A stretch of 64,000 nucleotides of DNA, taken from assembly GCF_030936135.1 (NCBI RefSeq), contig NC_082594.1:125712668-125776667 (forward strand), read 5' to 3'. Each line of letters begins with the position of its first letter. Position 1 is the stretch's first letter. The notes under the pieces were generated by a model. The model saw only the letters and a program-made list of their open reading frames with translations. It was not told the DNA's origin and ran no database searches. The position numbers and the translations under genes were made by a program. Source of the DNA: Gavia stellata. Taxonomy: Eukaryota > Chordata > Aves > Gaviiformes > Gaviidae. Shown here in pieces: positions 1 through 9,390 of the stretch.

Positions 1-1830
1 AAGCTTTCTTGAATTTTATATTTATACACTTGAATGACATACCTGTAACTTGACCTCTGGAAAAGGCAGACCCAGGAGAGGAGCCAAAGCCCGCCTTCGC
101 TGCGATTCCAGATAGCCACTTCAAGTGACTCTGAGCTTCTTGCGTCCCAGCTGAGTGGTAACATGAGGAGGGTTTGGCAGGATGGGATTGAAGTCCTTTA
201 CTAAAATTGAACCCAGCTTATTTATTTTATATATATTTATTTATAACCATGAAGCGAGCGTGCAAGTAGTTGCTTGAAAAGGGGTTGAAAGCCACTGACT
301 TCGGGGGGGGGTAGGATGTAATTCTGTTAGCGGAGTGGCAAGTTGCTTCTAAATTTTTAACACTCAACCTGGTCAGTTTGTACCAGAGGGACTTTTGAGC
401 AGTTAAAGCTGCTTCCCGGAATAAAACTTGAAACCCTGAGCTACTCACTGGGTGTCTTGCTATCTTTGGCTACTAGGAGCTGCGTTTAGGGGAACAAAGC
501 TAATCTTTGTCCTAGGTTACAAATTCCAACTCGGTGGGTAGCGGGGAGGGGGGGAGCGGTGAGCTGGCTTGAGGAGGGACTAAGCAGAAGCACTCAAGTG
601 GCTTTGGAAAAATTGCTGGAGTCACAAGCTCCTGTGGGTTGGGGCCAGCCAGCTAAGCTGCCCGGGTTTTGCACCAGGGGAACTTGTTGGCAACTGGCCT
701 GTTCCGAAAGCTGTCAAGGCAAATGCTGCTCCCCTGCTCCTTTTTCTTGTTCTTGCTAAAATGAAGTTGACTAACTGAACAGAAGTCAAGACCTCAATTA
801 CAGTGGCCACCACAAAAGCAGCATGAACTCCAGTTCCCATTACTGAAGTTGGAAGTGTTAGCCATGCGTCAAGGCATTCAATTAAAATGTGACCTAAACA
901 TTGTTGCAGGAGCAACTATTTCCAAGTCCCATAAGGAAAAGCAAAGGCGTTGGCACTTCTCATCACCGGTAGGCGTTACCTGTATCTAGTCCTGTCTCTT
1001 CTCCATGCGTTCTTTTTCTGTTCATCCTCCTGAAGTCGAAAGCAGAGCTAGTTACACAGCCCAGAATCTAGGACAGTCTTTTAAACATCTCTCCTGTGTG
1101 GTGGTATTTCCTACTCACCTGCTCAGTGGTGAGCTGCTGATTAGAGAGCTCAGGGGGCTATTTCTGCCATCAGAAGTACCTGCTTATGGAGAGAGAAGAC
1201 CAGAGAAAGCGCTCAGGCTGAGGAATTTACTGAGTGAGAAAACGTCTCCTGCCCTGCGTCCTACAAGGGAGACTACACAAAGGCGATGTGGATTACAACC
1301 ATACCTGACTCGGGGAAACCTCTCCTATTTTATTGTGAGGGTTCGTGAGTGGGCAGCTCTGATTTTTATCCTGAACACATGGTGTGTTTTGCAGACTTTC
1401 AAGTCAACCTCTTAGAGATACGTACGTAAGAGTAGGCTTCCGTGGGACTTTGTTGTGTGTGGTTGGTCTCACATGCAGACAGCTTCCCTTCCGTCCTTGG
1501 GGAGGAGGCAGAAGTGGGCAGGGGACCTGTGGATGACTGTTTTTCTTGAGGAAAACCTTGACTTATAGCCTCCCTTCTGGATTCTGTGATTTTTATCTGC
1601 TTAGTGATGCAAACATCATGATGACTATTCCAGACTGTTGTTGGCAAGAGGAGATAAGAGCCCGTCAGAGCCTCCCCTCTAGTGAGCTTAAGCTGTTTTG
1701 TGCAAGTCCCGAAGTCTGACAAATAAAGATTATTAGAATGAGTTATGTTCTCGGTGTGCGTTGCATGGCTTGGAGGCTGTGTAACTCTGGGGTGTACTTA
1801 ATGTTTCCTTCCTGATTTTGCTTTTCTTAG
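1..1830 (+). other. ATP1B1: ATP1B1 intron 2 (3' portion)
   Basis: Non-coding sequence ending in a good polypyrimidine tract and a TTAG acceptor at 1827-1830. I found no match to exon 2, which would encode the transmembrane helix, so the window opens inside the intron. It holds short G-runs (around 303-312 and 545-555) and an AT-rich stretch near 216-245. An open frame of 136 codons at 1005-1415 shows no recognisable protein. Confidence 0.8.
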
Positions 1831-1986
1831 GACTGACTCAAATCCCCCAGGTACAAAAGACAGAAATTTCCTTTACTGCCTCCGATCCCAAAAGTTTTGA
1901 GCCGTATGTGAAGAACCTCGAGAAGTTCTTAAAGGACTACAGCGCTGATCAACAAACTGAAAACATAGTCTTTCAGGACTGTGGGG
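1831..1986 (+). CDS. ATP1B1: ATP1B1 coding exon 3
   Basis: This exon encodes the membrane-proximal ectodomain of the Na+/K+-ATPase beta-1 subunit. It starts with the last two bases of a Gly codon, followed by LTQIPQVQKTEISF, and ends with QDCG plus the first base of an Asp codon (2 + 51 codons + 1 = 156 bp). The acceptor is CTTTTCTTAG and the donor GTAAGT. The Cys near the end corresponds to human C126, first partner of the first disulfide. The middle (FLKDYSADQQTENIVF) is the least conserved part between species. It corresponds to roughly human residues 77-127. Confidence 0.97.
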
Positions 1987-2736
1987 GTAAGTCTCGATAG
2001 TTTCCTGCCTCTGCGTCAGGTCCGTCAGAAGCTGAGGGTGAGCGGTGGGTGTTCTCTGCCTTTGGTCGTTCCTTTTATCGTAGCCAAGGGCATGTTGGTG
2101 AACTGGCAGGCTCTGGTTTCAGTCATGTGGCTGCTCATTACATGATTAGTTTGGACAGACCAGACTGGGCCAGGGATGTACCTAGAAGCTCACTGTAGAG
2201 GTTATATGGTTGGGAACTTCCAGATTTCACTTGGAGAGAGTTGCAGCTGACTCTCAAAGCACATGGTGCTGACCTTATCCTCTCCGGAAGCCACGGGGGT
2301 TTTACTGACAACTTTGCTAAAGCCGGTGTTGGTGCTCTTGATGCAACGCAGCAAAACGTCGGGGAGGTATTAACCTTTAATAGATTATATGTCATAATGT
2401 GGAATGAGACTATCACCTCCTAATATGTGCATGTAAAAGCTGCCAAAAAAAAGTATCTCTAAGCCGGTGGATTACAAACGTGTTTGTTCCCTTGTAGTCT
2501 GGAAGAATCCTTGGTTAAAAACCAAAAGCCCCGTAAACTTGCTGGTCTGGGACCAGCCCACGTCGGGGGGGTGGCTGGGTGCAGGTCTGTGGTGTCAGCC
2601 TCGATAAGACGGTGTCACTTACCTGTTTGGAGACGGGGGAAATCCTAACTACGCAGGAAGCATGAGTGTTGCTGTTCCTGACAAGCGAAAGGTCACATTG
2701 CATGTGGTTGTCTTTTCATTCCCCCCACCATGACAG
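1987..2736 (+). other. ATP1B1: ATP1B1 intron 3
   Basis: A 750-bp GT-AG intron of phase 1: donor GTAAGT, acceptor preceded by a C-rich tract (TTCATTCCCCCCACCATGACAG). I saw no repeat or other feature in it. Confidence 0.9.
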
Positions 2737-2921
2737 ACGTACCTACCGATTACAAAGACAGAGGACCATATAGTGATGCCCAGGGCCAGAAGAAAGTCTG
2801 CAAATTCAAACGTGAATGGCTGGAAAACTGTTCTGGACTAAATGATCCCACCTTTGGGTACAGGGATGGCAAACCATGCATCCTCGTCAAGCTCAACAGA
2901 ATTATCGGCTTCAAACCTAAG
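2737..2921 (+). CDS. ATP1B1: ATP1B1 coding exon 4
   Basis: This exon encodes the central ectodomain. It completes the Asp codon and reads [11 protein letters not shown] ... [18 protein letters not shown] ... [18 protein letters not shown] (2 + 61 codons = 185 bp). The Cys in KKVCKF pairs in the family with the Cys at the end of the previous exon. The Cys of NCSG and of KPCI form the second conserved disulfide, and NCS is the first conserved N-glycosylation sequon. The reading frame can only continue if the intron starts with GC right after AAG (AAG|GCAAGT). Using the GT five bases further on would shift the frame and meet a stop six codons after the Lys. The peptide matches beta-1 subunits across its whole length. 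Confidence 0.97.
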
Positions 2922-4777
2922 GCAAGTATCTCTTCCCGTTCTAGCAGAAGCTACGGAGGAGGAGGAGTTCGCTGTGGATTTGCTGTGCCTGCTTTTCTGT
3001 TTCTGGAGAGAGATCACTATTAAACCCCTTCTGCAGAGGGGAAGTTGTGAGATTATTTGAGTAACTGGCTTTAAAAATACTTTTATATTAAAAAGCAATG
3101 AAAACTGCACGCCCTAAGTTGGTAACAAGTAGCAGTGAGCCTCATGCAAACTCCTGGTCATTTATCTGGTAACTTCTAAACCCGCTAACTGAATTGCTTT
3201 AAGTGGTTATTTTCATCAAATGATAAAAAACATTTTAAATTGCCATGTCCTTCCATGGGACTGTCCCAGACCGACTCTATCTGTAGTAAGATCAGTACAT
3301 TGTGTCATGCCCCGAGCTACTCCATTCTTTCCTCAGGCAGCGTAGAGTTGCGTGCCTTGCTAAAACCACTTCATTGAAGTCGTGCTAATATTCGCTATCA
3401 GACCGATATGTAGTCTCTGAAGCGTAAACTACATCTGAGAGTTGGGCATAGCTCTTACTGCGAGAAAGGTGAGGAGATCTTTAGGTTATTTAACGCAGTT
3501 TCCCAGATGCTGTAGGATGTCTCTACCACCCGCTTGCTCTGTGCCGCACCTGAGGGCGCGTTTGCAGTAAAGTTGAAGGAGGTTAATCTGGCCAGGAATG
3601 GCTTTTATTGCTATTTTTTTTTTCCCCCAACACATTTAAATGCTAAAAAATTCTCTTAAGATTTCAGTGGCAGAGCACATGCTGTTGGACAAGGTGGTGG
3701 GCAAAACCTGCCATTCCGTCTTCTGGCTGGAAAACAGTGCGAACGGTGTGCTAAGCCACCTTCACCACCGCCCGTCAGCGTAGTTGAGGACGGGGAATGG
3801 CGCTGTCTAGCTAACACGCTTTGAGGAACATTTTTCTTTGAAGGGAGCCTGCCCTGTGCTAAGGAAAATGGGTTGAATTTTGGCTCATCTGATCCAGGGT
3901 GGAAACAGCGGGTGCGTTTTAGCAGGAATGCGCTGTGCTTGGTACGCGGTGGTTGTGGGATGACATGAGATATGTGTGTTTGACTGGGGAAGAGAAGGGT
4001 TGGTGTGTTCCTCTTTTCTTCGCCACAGAGCTCTGAAGAGCTCCAGAATGCATTAGGCAGCAGGGACTAGTCAAGGAATGACTTACACATGTCATTTCTC
4101 AATGAAACGTGTATCCAAGGCAATATTTGTTTTCCTTGTTCCATGCTCCAGCAGAGACCCCATAGCTCTTGTGTTGGGCAAGGTGTGCGTAAAGCAGATC
4201 CGAGACCTGCAAGGTTGTGAAGCAAAACTACTGCACTTAAGAGACCAAAGACCAACATCAGACTTGGCATTTCCACCTTTCCCTGACACACTCGGAGCCT
4301 TTGTCCTTCCCCGTAGGTGGTGTCGAAGTTCAGCAGCGTCAGGGTGTGACTGTCACTTTGTTCCTTCTTGTGGGTTTCCAGTCCTGGCAGGCAGGTGGCA
4401 AATCCTCCGCAGCGCGTCGCTTCACGCCGCTGCCCAGGCTTTGCACAACCAAACCCCGCTGGCTAGCGCTCTGCTGCGAAACACCCTCCCCAGTGACACC
4501 ACAAAATGGAAAATAGCCTGATCCTGCTTCCTTTGGTATCCGCAGCAGTGAAGCTGTAAGAACAGACAACAGCTCTGCTCAGGTTTTGTTCCCGAGCTTC
4601 TAGTTGTTGTTACGCTGCGAGTCTTGTCCCAAGAGCCGTTGCCTCTGACGCTGAGCTAGGAGGGATTTCGGTTAATGGCACGTGTTTCCTACCACTGAGC
4701 TTTGCTGCTGCAAAGGTGCCGCAGTCCGCAGAGAAGCGTCCGGTGTGTAACATCCCCTTGTTTTGGGTTTCTTCTAG
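2922..4777 (+). other. ATP1B1: ATP1B1 intron 4, GC-AG type
   Basis: A 1856-bp phase-0 intron with a non-canonical GC donor (AAG|GCAAGT) and a normal acceptor (TTTCTTCTAG). The donor fits the known GC-AG consensus, which compensates for the weak C with strong matches elsewhere. Inside it are overlapping open frames up to 147 codons (4078-4521) that resemble nothing known, and moderately GC-rich sequence near 4300-4700. Confidence 0.85.
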
Positions 4778-4858
4778 GCTCCGGTAAATGACAGCCTCCC
4801 TCCAGAGGTTATGGCAAAATACAACTCGTATCTCATCCCTGTCCACTGCGCTGCCAAG
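4778..4858 (+). CDS. ATP1B1: ATP1B1 coding exon 5
   Basis: A short phase-0/0 exon of 27 codons starting APVNDSLPPE and ending IPVHCAAK. NDS is the second conserved N-glycosylation sequon (human N193). The Cys of VHC is the first partner of the third disulfide (human C213). This is the fastest-evolving part of the ectodomain, so the identity comes from the cysteine, the sequon, the PVHC context and exact splicing to both neighbours. Acceptor TTCTTCTAG; donor GTAAGC. Confidence 0.95.
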
Positions 4859-5479
4859 GTAAGCTGAAATAAAATACAGCAGAGTCGGGAAGACTGTCTT
4901 AAGTCTTTATCCGCTTTGTCCAAGTGTAGTGACCCCTCTTTGCCTTTCCGCAGACAACTGGGGTGGTTCTTACTTGGGATATCTCCCCCTTTGGAACAGG
5001 AGTTTCCCAAACACCCGTTGGTGACAAATCACAGCGCTGCCCTCGCAGGGAGGGGTAAAAGCAGGGACGGATAGCAAAGGGTATCCTCGGAAGCAGCTAT
5101 TTTGCTTCCAAGTGCTGGAGCTCTTAGCAGGGATGGCTGAAAAAAGGACTCCAGGGAAGAGGTGTTTTACTTGGCGTTGTGAAGCAGCTGAGAAACAGCA
5201 ACTTACTTTTTTTTTTTAGCCAAAGATATTGCATTGGTATGACAGGAAAAAGCCCTTTTCCTGGCTGACGCGCGCTGGGAGGTGCCTGTTGTGTTAGATG
5301 GGGTTTAAGTGTCCTTTCCACCATCGGGACCGTCCTCACCCTGTCAGGATGAGGATCAGTAATGACCAAAGAGAGGTCGCGGTCTTGGTGGAAAACCAGA
5401 TGCTGCTAGGGAAAAGGGCTGCAAAAGGTAGAGTCTGGATGATTGTCATCGTTTGTTCTTCCTTTTCCTGCCTCCCTAG
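4859..5479 (+). other. ATP1B1: ATP1B1 intron 5
   Basis: A 621-bp phase-0 GT-AG intron; acceptor CTGCCTCCCTAG. It contains a T-run around 5207-5217 and no other feature that I can see. Confidence 0.9.
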
Positions 5480-5746
5480 AGAGAGGAGGATGCAGACAAA
5501 ATAGGCACAGTGGAGTACTATGGGATGGGTGGCTACGCCGGCTTCGCCCTGCAGTACTACCCCTACTACGGCAAGCTCCTGCAGCCACGGTACCTGCAGC
5601 CGCTGGTGGCGGTGCAGTTCACCAACCTGACCTACGACACGGAGGTGCGTGTGGAATGCAGGGCCTACGGGCAGAACATCCAGTACAGCGACAAAGACCG
5701 CTTCCAGGGACGCTTTGATATTAAATTTGACATAAAAAGCAGCTGA
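5480..5746 (+). CDS. ATP1B1: ATP1B1 last coding exon (exon 6) with stop
   Basis: This exon encodes the C-terminal immunoglobulin-like part of the beta-1 ectodomain: 88 codons plus TGA at 5744-5746. It opens [18 protein letters not shown], then [13 protein letters not shown], which is near-invariant in the family. It continues with [10 protein letters not shown], holding the third N-glycosylation sequon (human N265), and VECRAYG, whose Cys closes the third disulfide (human C276). The end is [15 protein letters not shown]. The exon is clearly richer in GC than its flanking introns, as is usual for avian coding sequence. A 151-codon frame on the opposite strand (5336-5791) is a shadow of this exon. 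Confidence 0.98.
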   Translation, partial: REEDADKIGTVEYYGMGGYAGFALQYYPYYGKLLQPRYLQPLVAVQFTNLTYDTEVRVECRAYGQNIQYSDKDRFQGRFDIKFDIKSS

Positions 5747-6675
5747 TTGTAAGCACAACTCTCTTCCCCCCCGCCCCCTCCTCCTAGCCATTTAAAAAAG
5801 TTTAAAAAAAAAAAGAACAAAAAAGAAAACCTACTAGTCTTGAACAAACTGTCATACGTATGGGACCTACACATAATCTATATGCTTTACACTAGCTTTC
5901 TGCATTTACTAGGTTAGAATGTAAACAAAGTGTAGCAATAGTGACAAATATTTATTCTACTGTAAATGACAAAAGAAAACAAAATTGAGCCTTGGGACAT
6001 GCCCATTTTTACTGTAAATTATGATTCCATAACTGACTTGTAGTAAGCAGTGTTTCTGGCCCCTAAGTATTGCTGCCTTGTGTATTTTATTTAGTGTACA
6101 GTACTATAGGTGCATACCCTGGTCATTTTTCAAGCCATGTATTGTATCTGTTTTCTACTTCTCGTGAGCAAAGACTTTTGCTGTCCAAGGTGTAAATACT
6201 CAATGGGACTAGAACTGGCATGATACTTCTCATTATTTTGTTCCTTTTCAAAGAAAGGCCCACCTGTGAGACTATTTAACAGCACTCCATACGGCTTCTG
6301 ACTTTTCTGTGGTGTTAGGGTATTTTATTTGGAGGGGTGGCAGGGGAAACTAACTTAAGTGACGTTCAAGAGAATAGATGATTGTGTACTGTGCTTTGTA
6401 GCGAATGCTGTCTCTCTCTCCACCTTTTCCCTCATCCTCCAGTATGTTGTGTGAGAGACCGGGTCAGACTATCACTCTCCTCAGTGATAGGCATACCTCT
6501 TTGCTTTGTATATTTTCTTTTCTTTTCCTTTTTTTTTTCTTTTTCCTGCTGGAGGCATCGCACACTGTGGTGCTAATGTCTTTATTGAATGTTTTAACCA
6601 TTTTCATGGTGGAAGAATTTTATATTTATGCAGTTGTACAATTTTATTTTTTCTGCAAGAAAGTGTAATGTATGA

Positions 6676-6681
6676 AATAAA
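6676..6681 (+). terminator. ATP1B1: ATP1B1 poly(A) signal, upstream copy
   Basis: Canonical AATAAA within the 3' UTR, 25 bases before a second copy. Either could direct cleavage; the downstream copy has the more T-rich downstream context. Confidence 0.6.
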
Positions 6682-6700
6682 CCAAAGTCACATGTTTGAA

Positions 6701-6706
6701 AATAAA
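6701..6706 (+). terminator. ATP1B1: ATP1B1 poly(A) signal, downstream copy
   Basis: Canonical AATAAA followed by a T-rich stretch. Cleavage is expected at about 6716-6736. It lies two bases from the oppositely oriented AATAAA of NME7, so the two genes share a 14-bp two-way poly(A) element. Confidence 0.75.
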
Positions 6707-6708
6707 TC

Positions 6709-6714
6709 TTTATT
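6709..6714 (-). terminator. NME7: NME7 poly(A) signal
   Basis: On the minus strand this is AATAAA, lying 211 bases after the NME7 stop codon. Cleavage is expected at about 6680-6699, inside the transcribed 3' UTR of ATP1B1. Other minus-strand AATAAA copies at about 6643-6648 and 6579-6584 could act as later sites. Confidence 0.65.
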
Positions 6715-6925
6715 TTAAACTTTATAAAAGCAATGCAGTACCCCATAGAATGGTGTTAAATGTTGTCTAAAGTGCAAAACTCTATGTTCTAACATGTAAT
6801 AATAGCCAGGAGTACAGTGCTCTTGTTGATCTTGTATTTCAGTCAGGTTGAAACATTGGACAAATAAATGAATGAACACACCATTCTGTGTGCGTGTCTC
6901 TTGCGTTGTGTGAGGATGGAGGCTG

Positions 6926-6958
6926 TTAGTTGTCCAGAATCCTGAAGAAGTACTGCAC
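6926..6958 (-). CDS. NME7: NME7 last coding exon with stop
   Basis: A tiny terminal coding segment of ten codons plus TAA, encoding VQYFFRILDN, the conserved C-terminal tail of NME7 (human 367-376, with one Lys to Arg change). It begins in phase 0 after a minus-strand acceptor TTTCAAATAG and continues straight from the GAG codon ending the exon at 22893-23000. It is too short for any ORF caller and was identified by the peptide and splice phase. Confidence 0.96.
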   Translation of the reverse strand: MQYFFRILDN

Positions 6959-8649
6959 CTATTTGAAACAAAAAAAAATACATCTTTATTGTTCCCAAAT
7001 GGTAGTTGAAACATGTGGGCATTGCCTCAAAGGGCTGCTCTGACCTCTGAGCAGAGGTGTTACATGTCTGCTAGAGAACAGTGTGGTTTGGAGTTACTGC
7101 TTTGTTTTCCCCTCTCCCTGAGCTGGGTAGAGGCTGTAATCACACCCATCAGGAACTCAAAAAGTCTCCGGTGTGTTCACCATTACTGCACATTCTCCAG
7201 GGCTGGAAGCACAGGCCATGCATTCTCATAGTAACCACAGGTAAAAAAGGTTTCTCCTTTGGGGGGGTTCAAACATCCACCAGCAGCATGTGCCTGCCAG
7301 AGGGGAGGGCGCACAGTGAAGTGGGGAGCAGAAGAAAGGGACTGTCAGGACAGTGAGTGGTTGCGTTGCTGCTGGACCAACAGCCCAGTGCCCAGAACAG
7401 GCTCTGCGTGACAGGGCTGCTCAGAGGTGACAAAGTGTGGCAGTTGGCTTCTTGCAGAGGTCAAGACCACTTTATGCTGTGTGACGCAGATTACCAGGGG
7501 GAATTTCTCCATGTAAAGTGACAAAACCGGACTATCGTAGAGCAAGCTGCTTGAAAAAGCCTTCCTAATTGGAATGCACTATACTGGAAAAGCAAGCTGC
7601 TCAACTTTTTGCCATCTGCTAGAAGGAAAAGCGTGGTTTGGGTATGCTATGGTGGCTAGCGGGTGCAGTTGGCTGTTTCACGCTACTCCCTGGGAGCAGG
7701 AGCTAGCAGCAATCTCACCTTCCACTGGTTCATTCGCTGCTGTACGGTTATAGCGAGGTAAGGATTTAACAAAGACGCTGTGGTTAAAGTGCTAAAATAC
7801 GTGCTGACGGAAGCTGCTAGCAATGGGGGGTGTACTGCTGCCACTGTGGGGGGGCAGGGGGTGCATGGCTCAGGTGTGGTAGGATCAACTGCCCCTACAA
7901 CACAATTCTTAGGTGCACAACCTGTGACAGTTTAAAAAGCAAATAAAAAAAACCCACACCAACACCCCCACCTCCCCCTGAACCTGCTTTATTTATAAAA
8001 GCCCCAATTCATGGGTAGATGATTTATCGCCTTTTAATTTACTATACGAGCACAAAGTCCAAGCATGAACTGGTAATAAAGATAATGGCTTATTCCAGGG
8101 GTTGGGACAAACAGTGTAGAAAACTTACGGTGCCTGCGTTGGCTTCAGTGAGCAAGTGGCAAAAGGGGCTCCGATAATGTACTCAAGTTATAGCAGATGA
8201 AATACAGCAAAAAGCAAACTCCCCCCCATCACTTTCTAGTACCAAATTAGTGAAAGCAGGCAGGCTGATCACTAATTAACTAGGCAGTAACGGCAGCAGC
8301 TACCCCACCGCACACCCTGCAGCCACCCACTGCCGAGACCCAACTAGTCACAGGCCTCATGACAACTCTGCTACCGAACAGTTGTACACACCGCCCCAAA
8401 AAACCCAACACCCCACAATCCACAGAGCCGGATGTGTCCCCTCCCCTTAGAAATGCTGCTGTAATTTGTCAGCCCTAGTAGAGAAAAAGCATTAAAAGGC
8501 TGCAGAATGGTTTTTCTAAAAAAAACAAAAAACACAACACACAAAACAGAGACCACACACAAAAAAAAAAAAAAAATTGATAATAAATTGCCCTTTCACA
8601 AAACGCTGCTGACACAGCTTTGCTATGCTTGGCGGCCAGTCAAAACCCC

Positions 8650-8664
8650 GGGGGGGGGGGGGTG
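8650..8664. repeat. Long G homopolymer
   Basis: An uninterrupted run of about 14 G after CCCC. Such a run is prone to length change and sequencing error. It has no coding context. Confidence 0.8.
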
Positions 8665-9109
8665 TCAAGATGTGCCATCTCATCACCCCAATTTAAAATT
8701 TGCATTGCTTTCAAGAGAATTTATTTTTTTTTTTTTAATTTGTGCTGTATTGCCTATATAAAATCTGTTCTCCTCCGATTCCTTACCGCCTAATAGGACA
8801 TTACATTATAAACTGCCAGTCTGAACATGTTGTTCTTTCTGCCAGATTGGCTCAACATCGTGAAGTATAATTGTAGCCATTAAAGTGAATTTTAGCTCCC
8901 TTCTCGTTGATACAGAACACCTGCATTTCAAGGTGAGAGAGACACACAAAAAGACAAATAAAAGGCAGCGAGGGAGACGCACGCACACACACACTTACTT
9001 AGTCAAGGACAAGAACCTTTAAGGCTGTGTCTGCAAGAACACTTGCACTAACACACACCCCCAGCTACCAGTTTTACACCACTGAGCCTTGGCACTTCTG
9101 GGCTCCTGT

Positions 9110-9390
9110 TCCCAGTTTGGCCGAGGGCAGCTGGCCAGCACGGGCCAAGCACAACCCTTGGCGTGCGCGGGGAGCTGCGCCAAGAGCAAAGGAAAAAGGC
9201 CCAATGCAGTGGAGTCTGCTCCTTTGTGGGTAGTAACGCCGGGTCCAGCCTCAGCCCGGGGCGCTGATAGAGCCGCTCTCAGCCCAGGCCCCATCTCCCA
9301 GAGATGGGGCAGGTTTCACGGGTGCTGCGCCGACTCTCACCCACTTCCTGCGCTACCTCGGCCGGAGCTGCGTGGCCTCCCTGGGGGTGC
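9110..9390. promoter_or_regulatory. CpG-rich patch in NME7 last intron
   Basis: About 19 CpG dinucleotides in 280 bp, in contrast to the CpG-poor intron around it. It includes a perfect inverted repeat (10-bp arms at 9288-9297 and 9301-9310, 3-base loop) of high GC. No protein is recognisable in any frame. It could be an intronic CpG island, an enhancer or a GC-rich old repeat. Regulatory function is inference only. Confidence 0.35.

Larger units (their letters stand above)
1..6725 (+). other. ATP1B1: ATP1B1 gene, 3' part (Na+/K+-ATPase subunit beta-1)
   Basis: This locus holds exons 3-6 and the 3' UTR of a P-type ATPase beta subunit. The beta subunit is a type II membrane glycoprotein that helps fold, traffic and tune K+ affinity of the alpha subunit at the plasma membrane. 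The four exons join in frame and give about 228 residues of ectodomain, close to the 227 from the same point in human ATP1B1. All six ectodomain cysteines (three disulfides) and the three N-glycosylation sequons (NCS, NDS, NLT) are present. The cytoplasmic tail and transmembrane helix, encoded by exons 1-2, lie before the window. Beta-1 rather than beta-2/3 is supported by peptide similarity and by NME7 being the convergent neighbour. The 3' limit is estimated from the poly(A) signals. Confidence 0.97.
5747..6725 (+). other. ATP1B1: ATP1B1 3' UTR
   Basis: About 980 bp of AT-rich sequence from the TGA to the estimated cleavage site. It includes A-rich and T-rich runs near 5795-5830 and 6508-6545 and several ATTTA motifs (for example around 5947-5955) that could affect mRNA stability. 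No AATAAA occurs before 6676, so I infer a single distal 3' end, although minor variant signals could be used. The end point is an estimate. Confidence 0.85.
6690..6925 (-). other. NME7: NME7 3' UTR
   Basis: A short 3' UTR of about 235 bases between the TAA stop and the estimated cleavage site. Its end overlaps the last 30-40 bases of the ATP1B1 transcript in antisense orientation. Confidence 0.7.

Noticed and set aside
1005..1415. 136-codon plus-strand open frame in ATP1B1 intron 2
   Set aside because: Composition looks random, no match to ATP1B1 exon 2 (no membrane helix), no family recognised.
2926..2927. Alternative GT donor for ATP1B1 exon 4
   Set aside because: Use of it shifts the frame and gives a stop within a few codons of the next exon.
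4078..4521. 147-codon plus-strand open frame in ATP1B1 intron 4
   Set aside because: No recognisable domain; competing open frames on both strands; inside an intron whose flanking exons join perfectly.
5336..5791. 151-codon minus-strand open frame
   Set aside because: It lies antisense to the last ATP1B1 exon and its intron border; the GC-rich coding exon explains the lack of stops.
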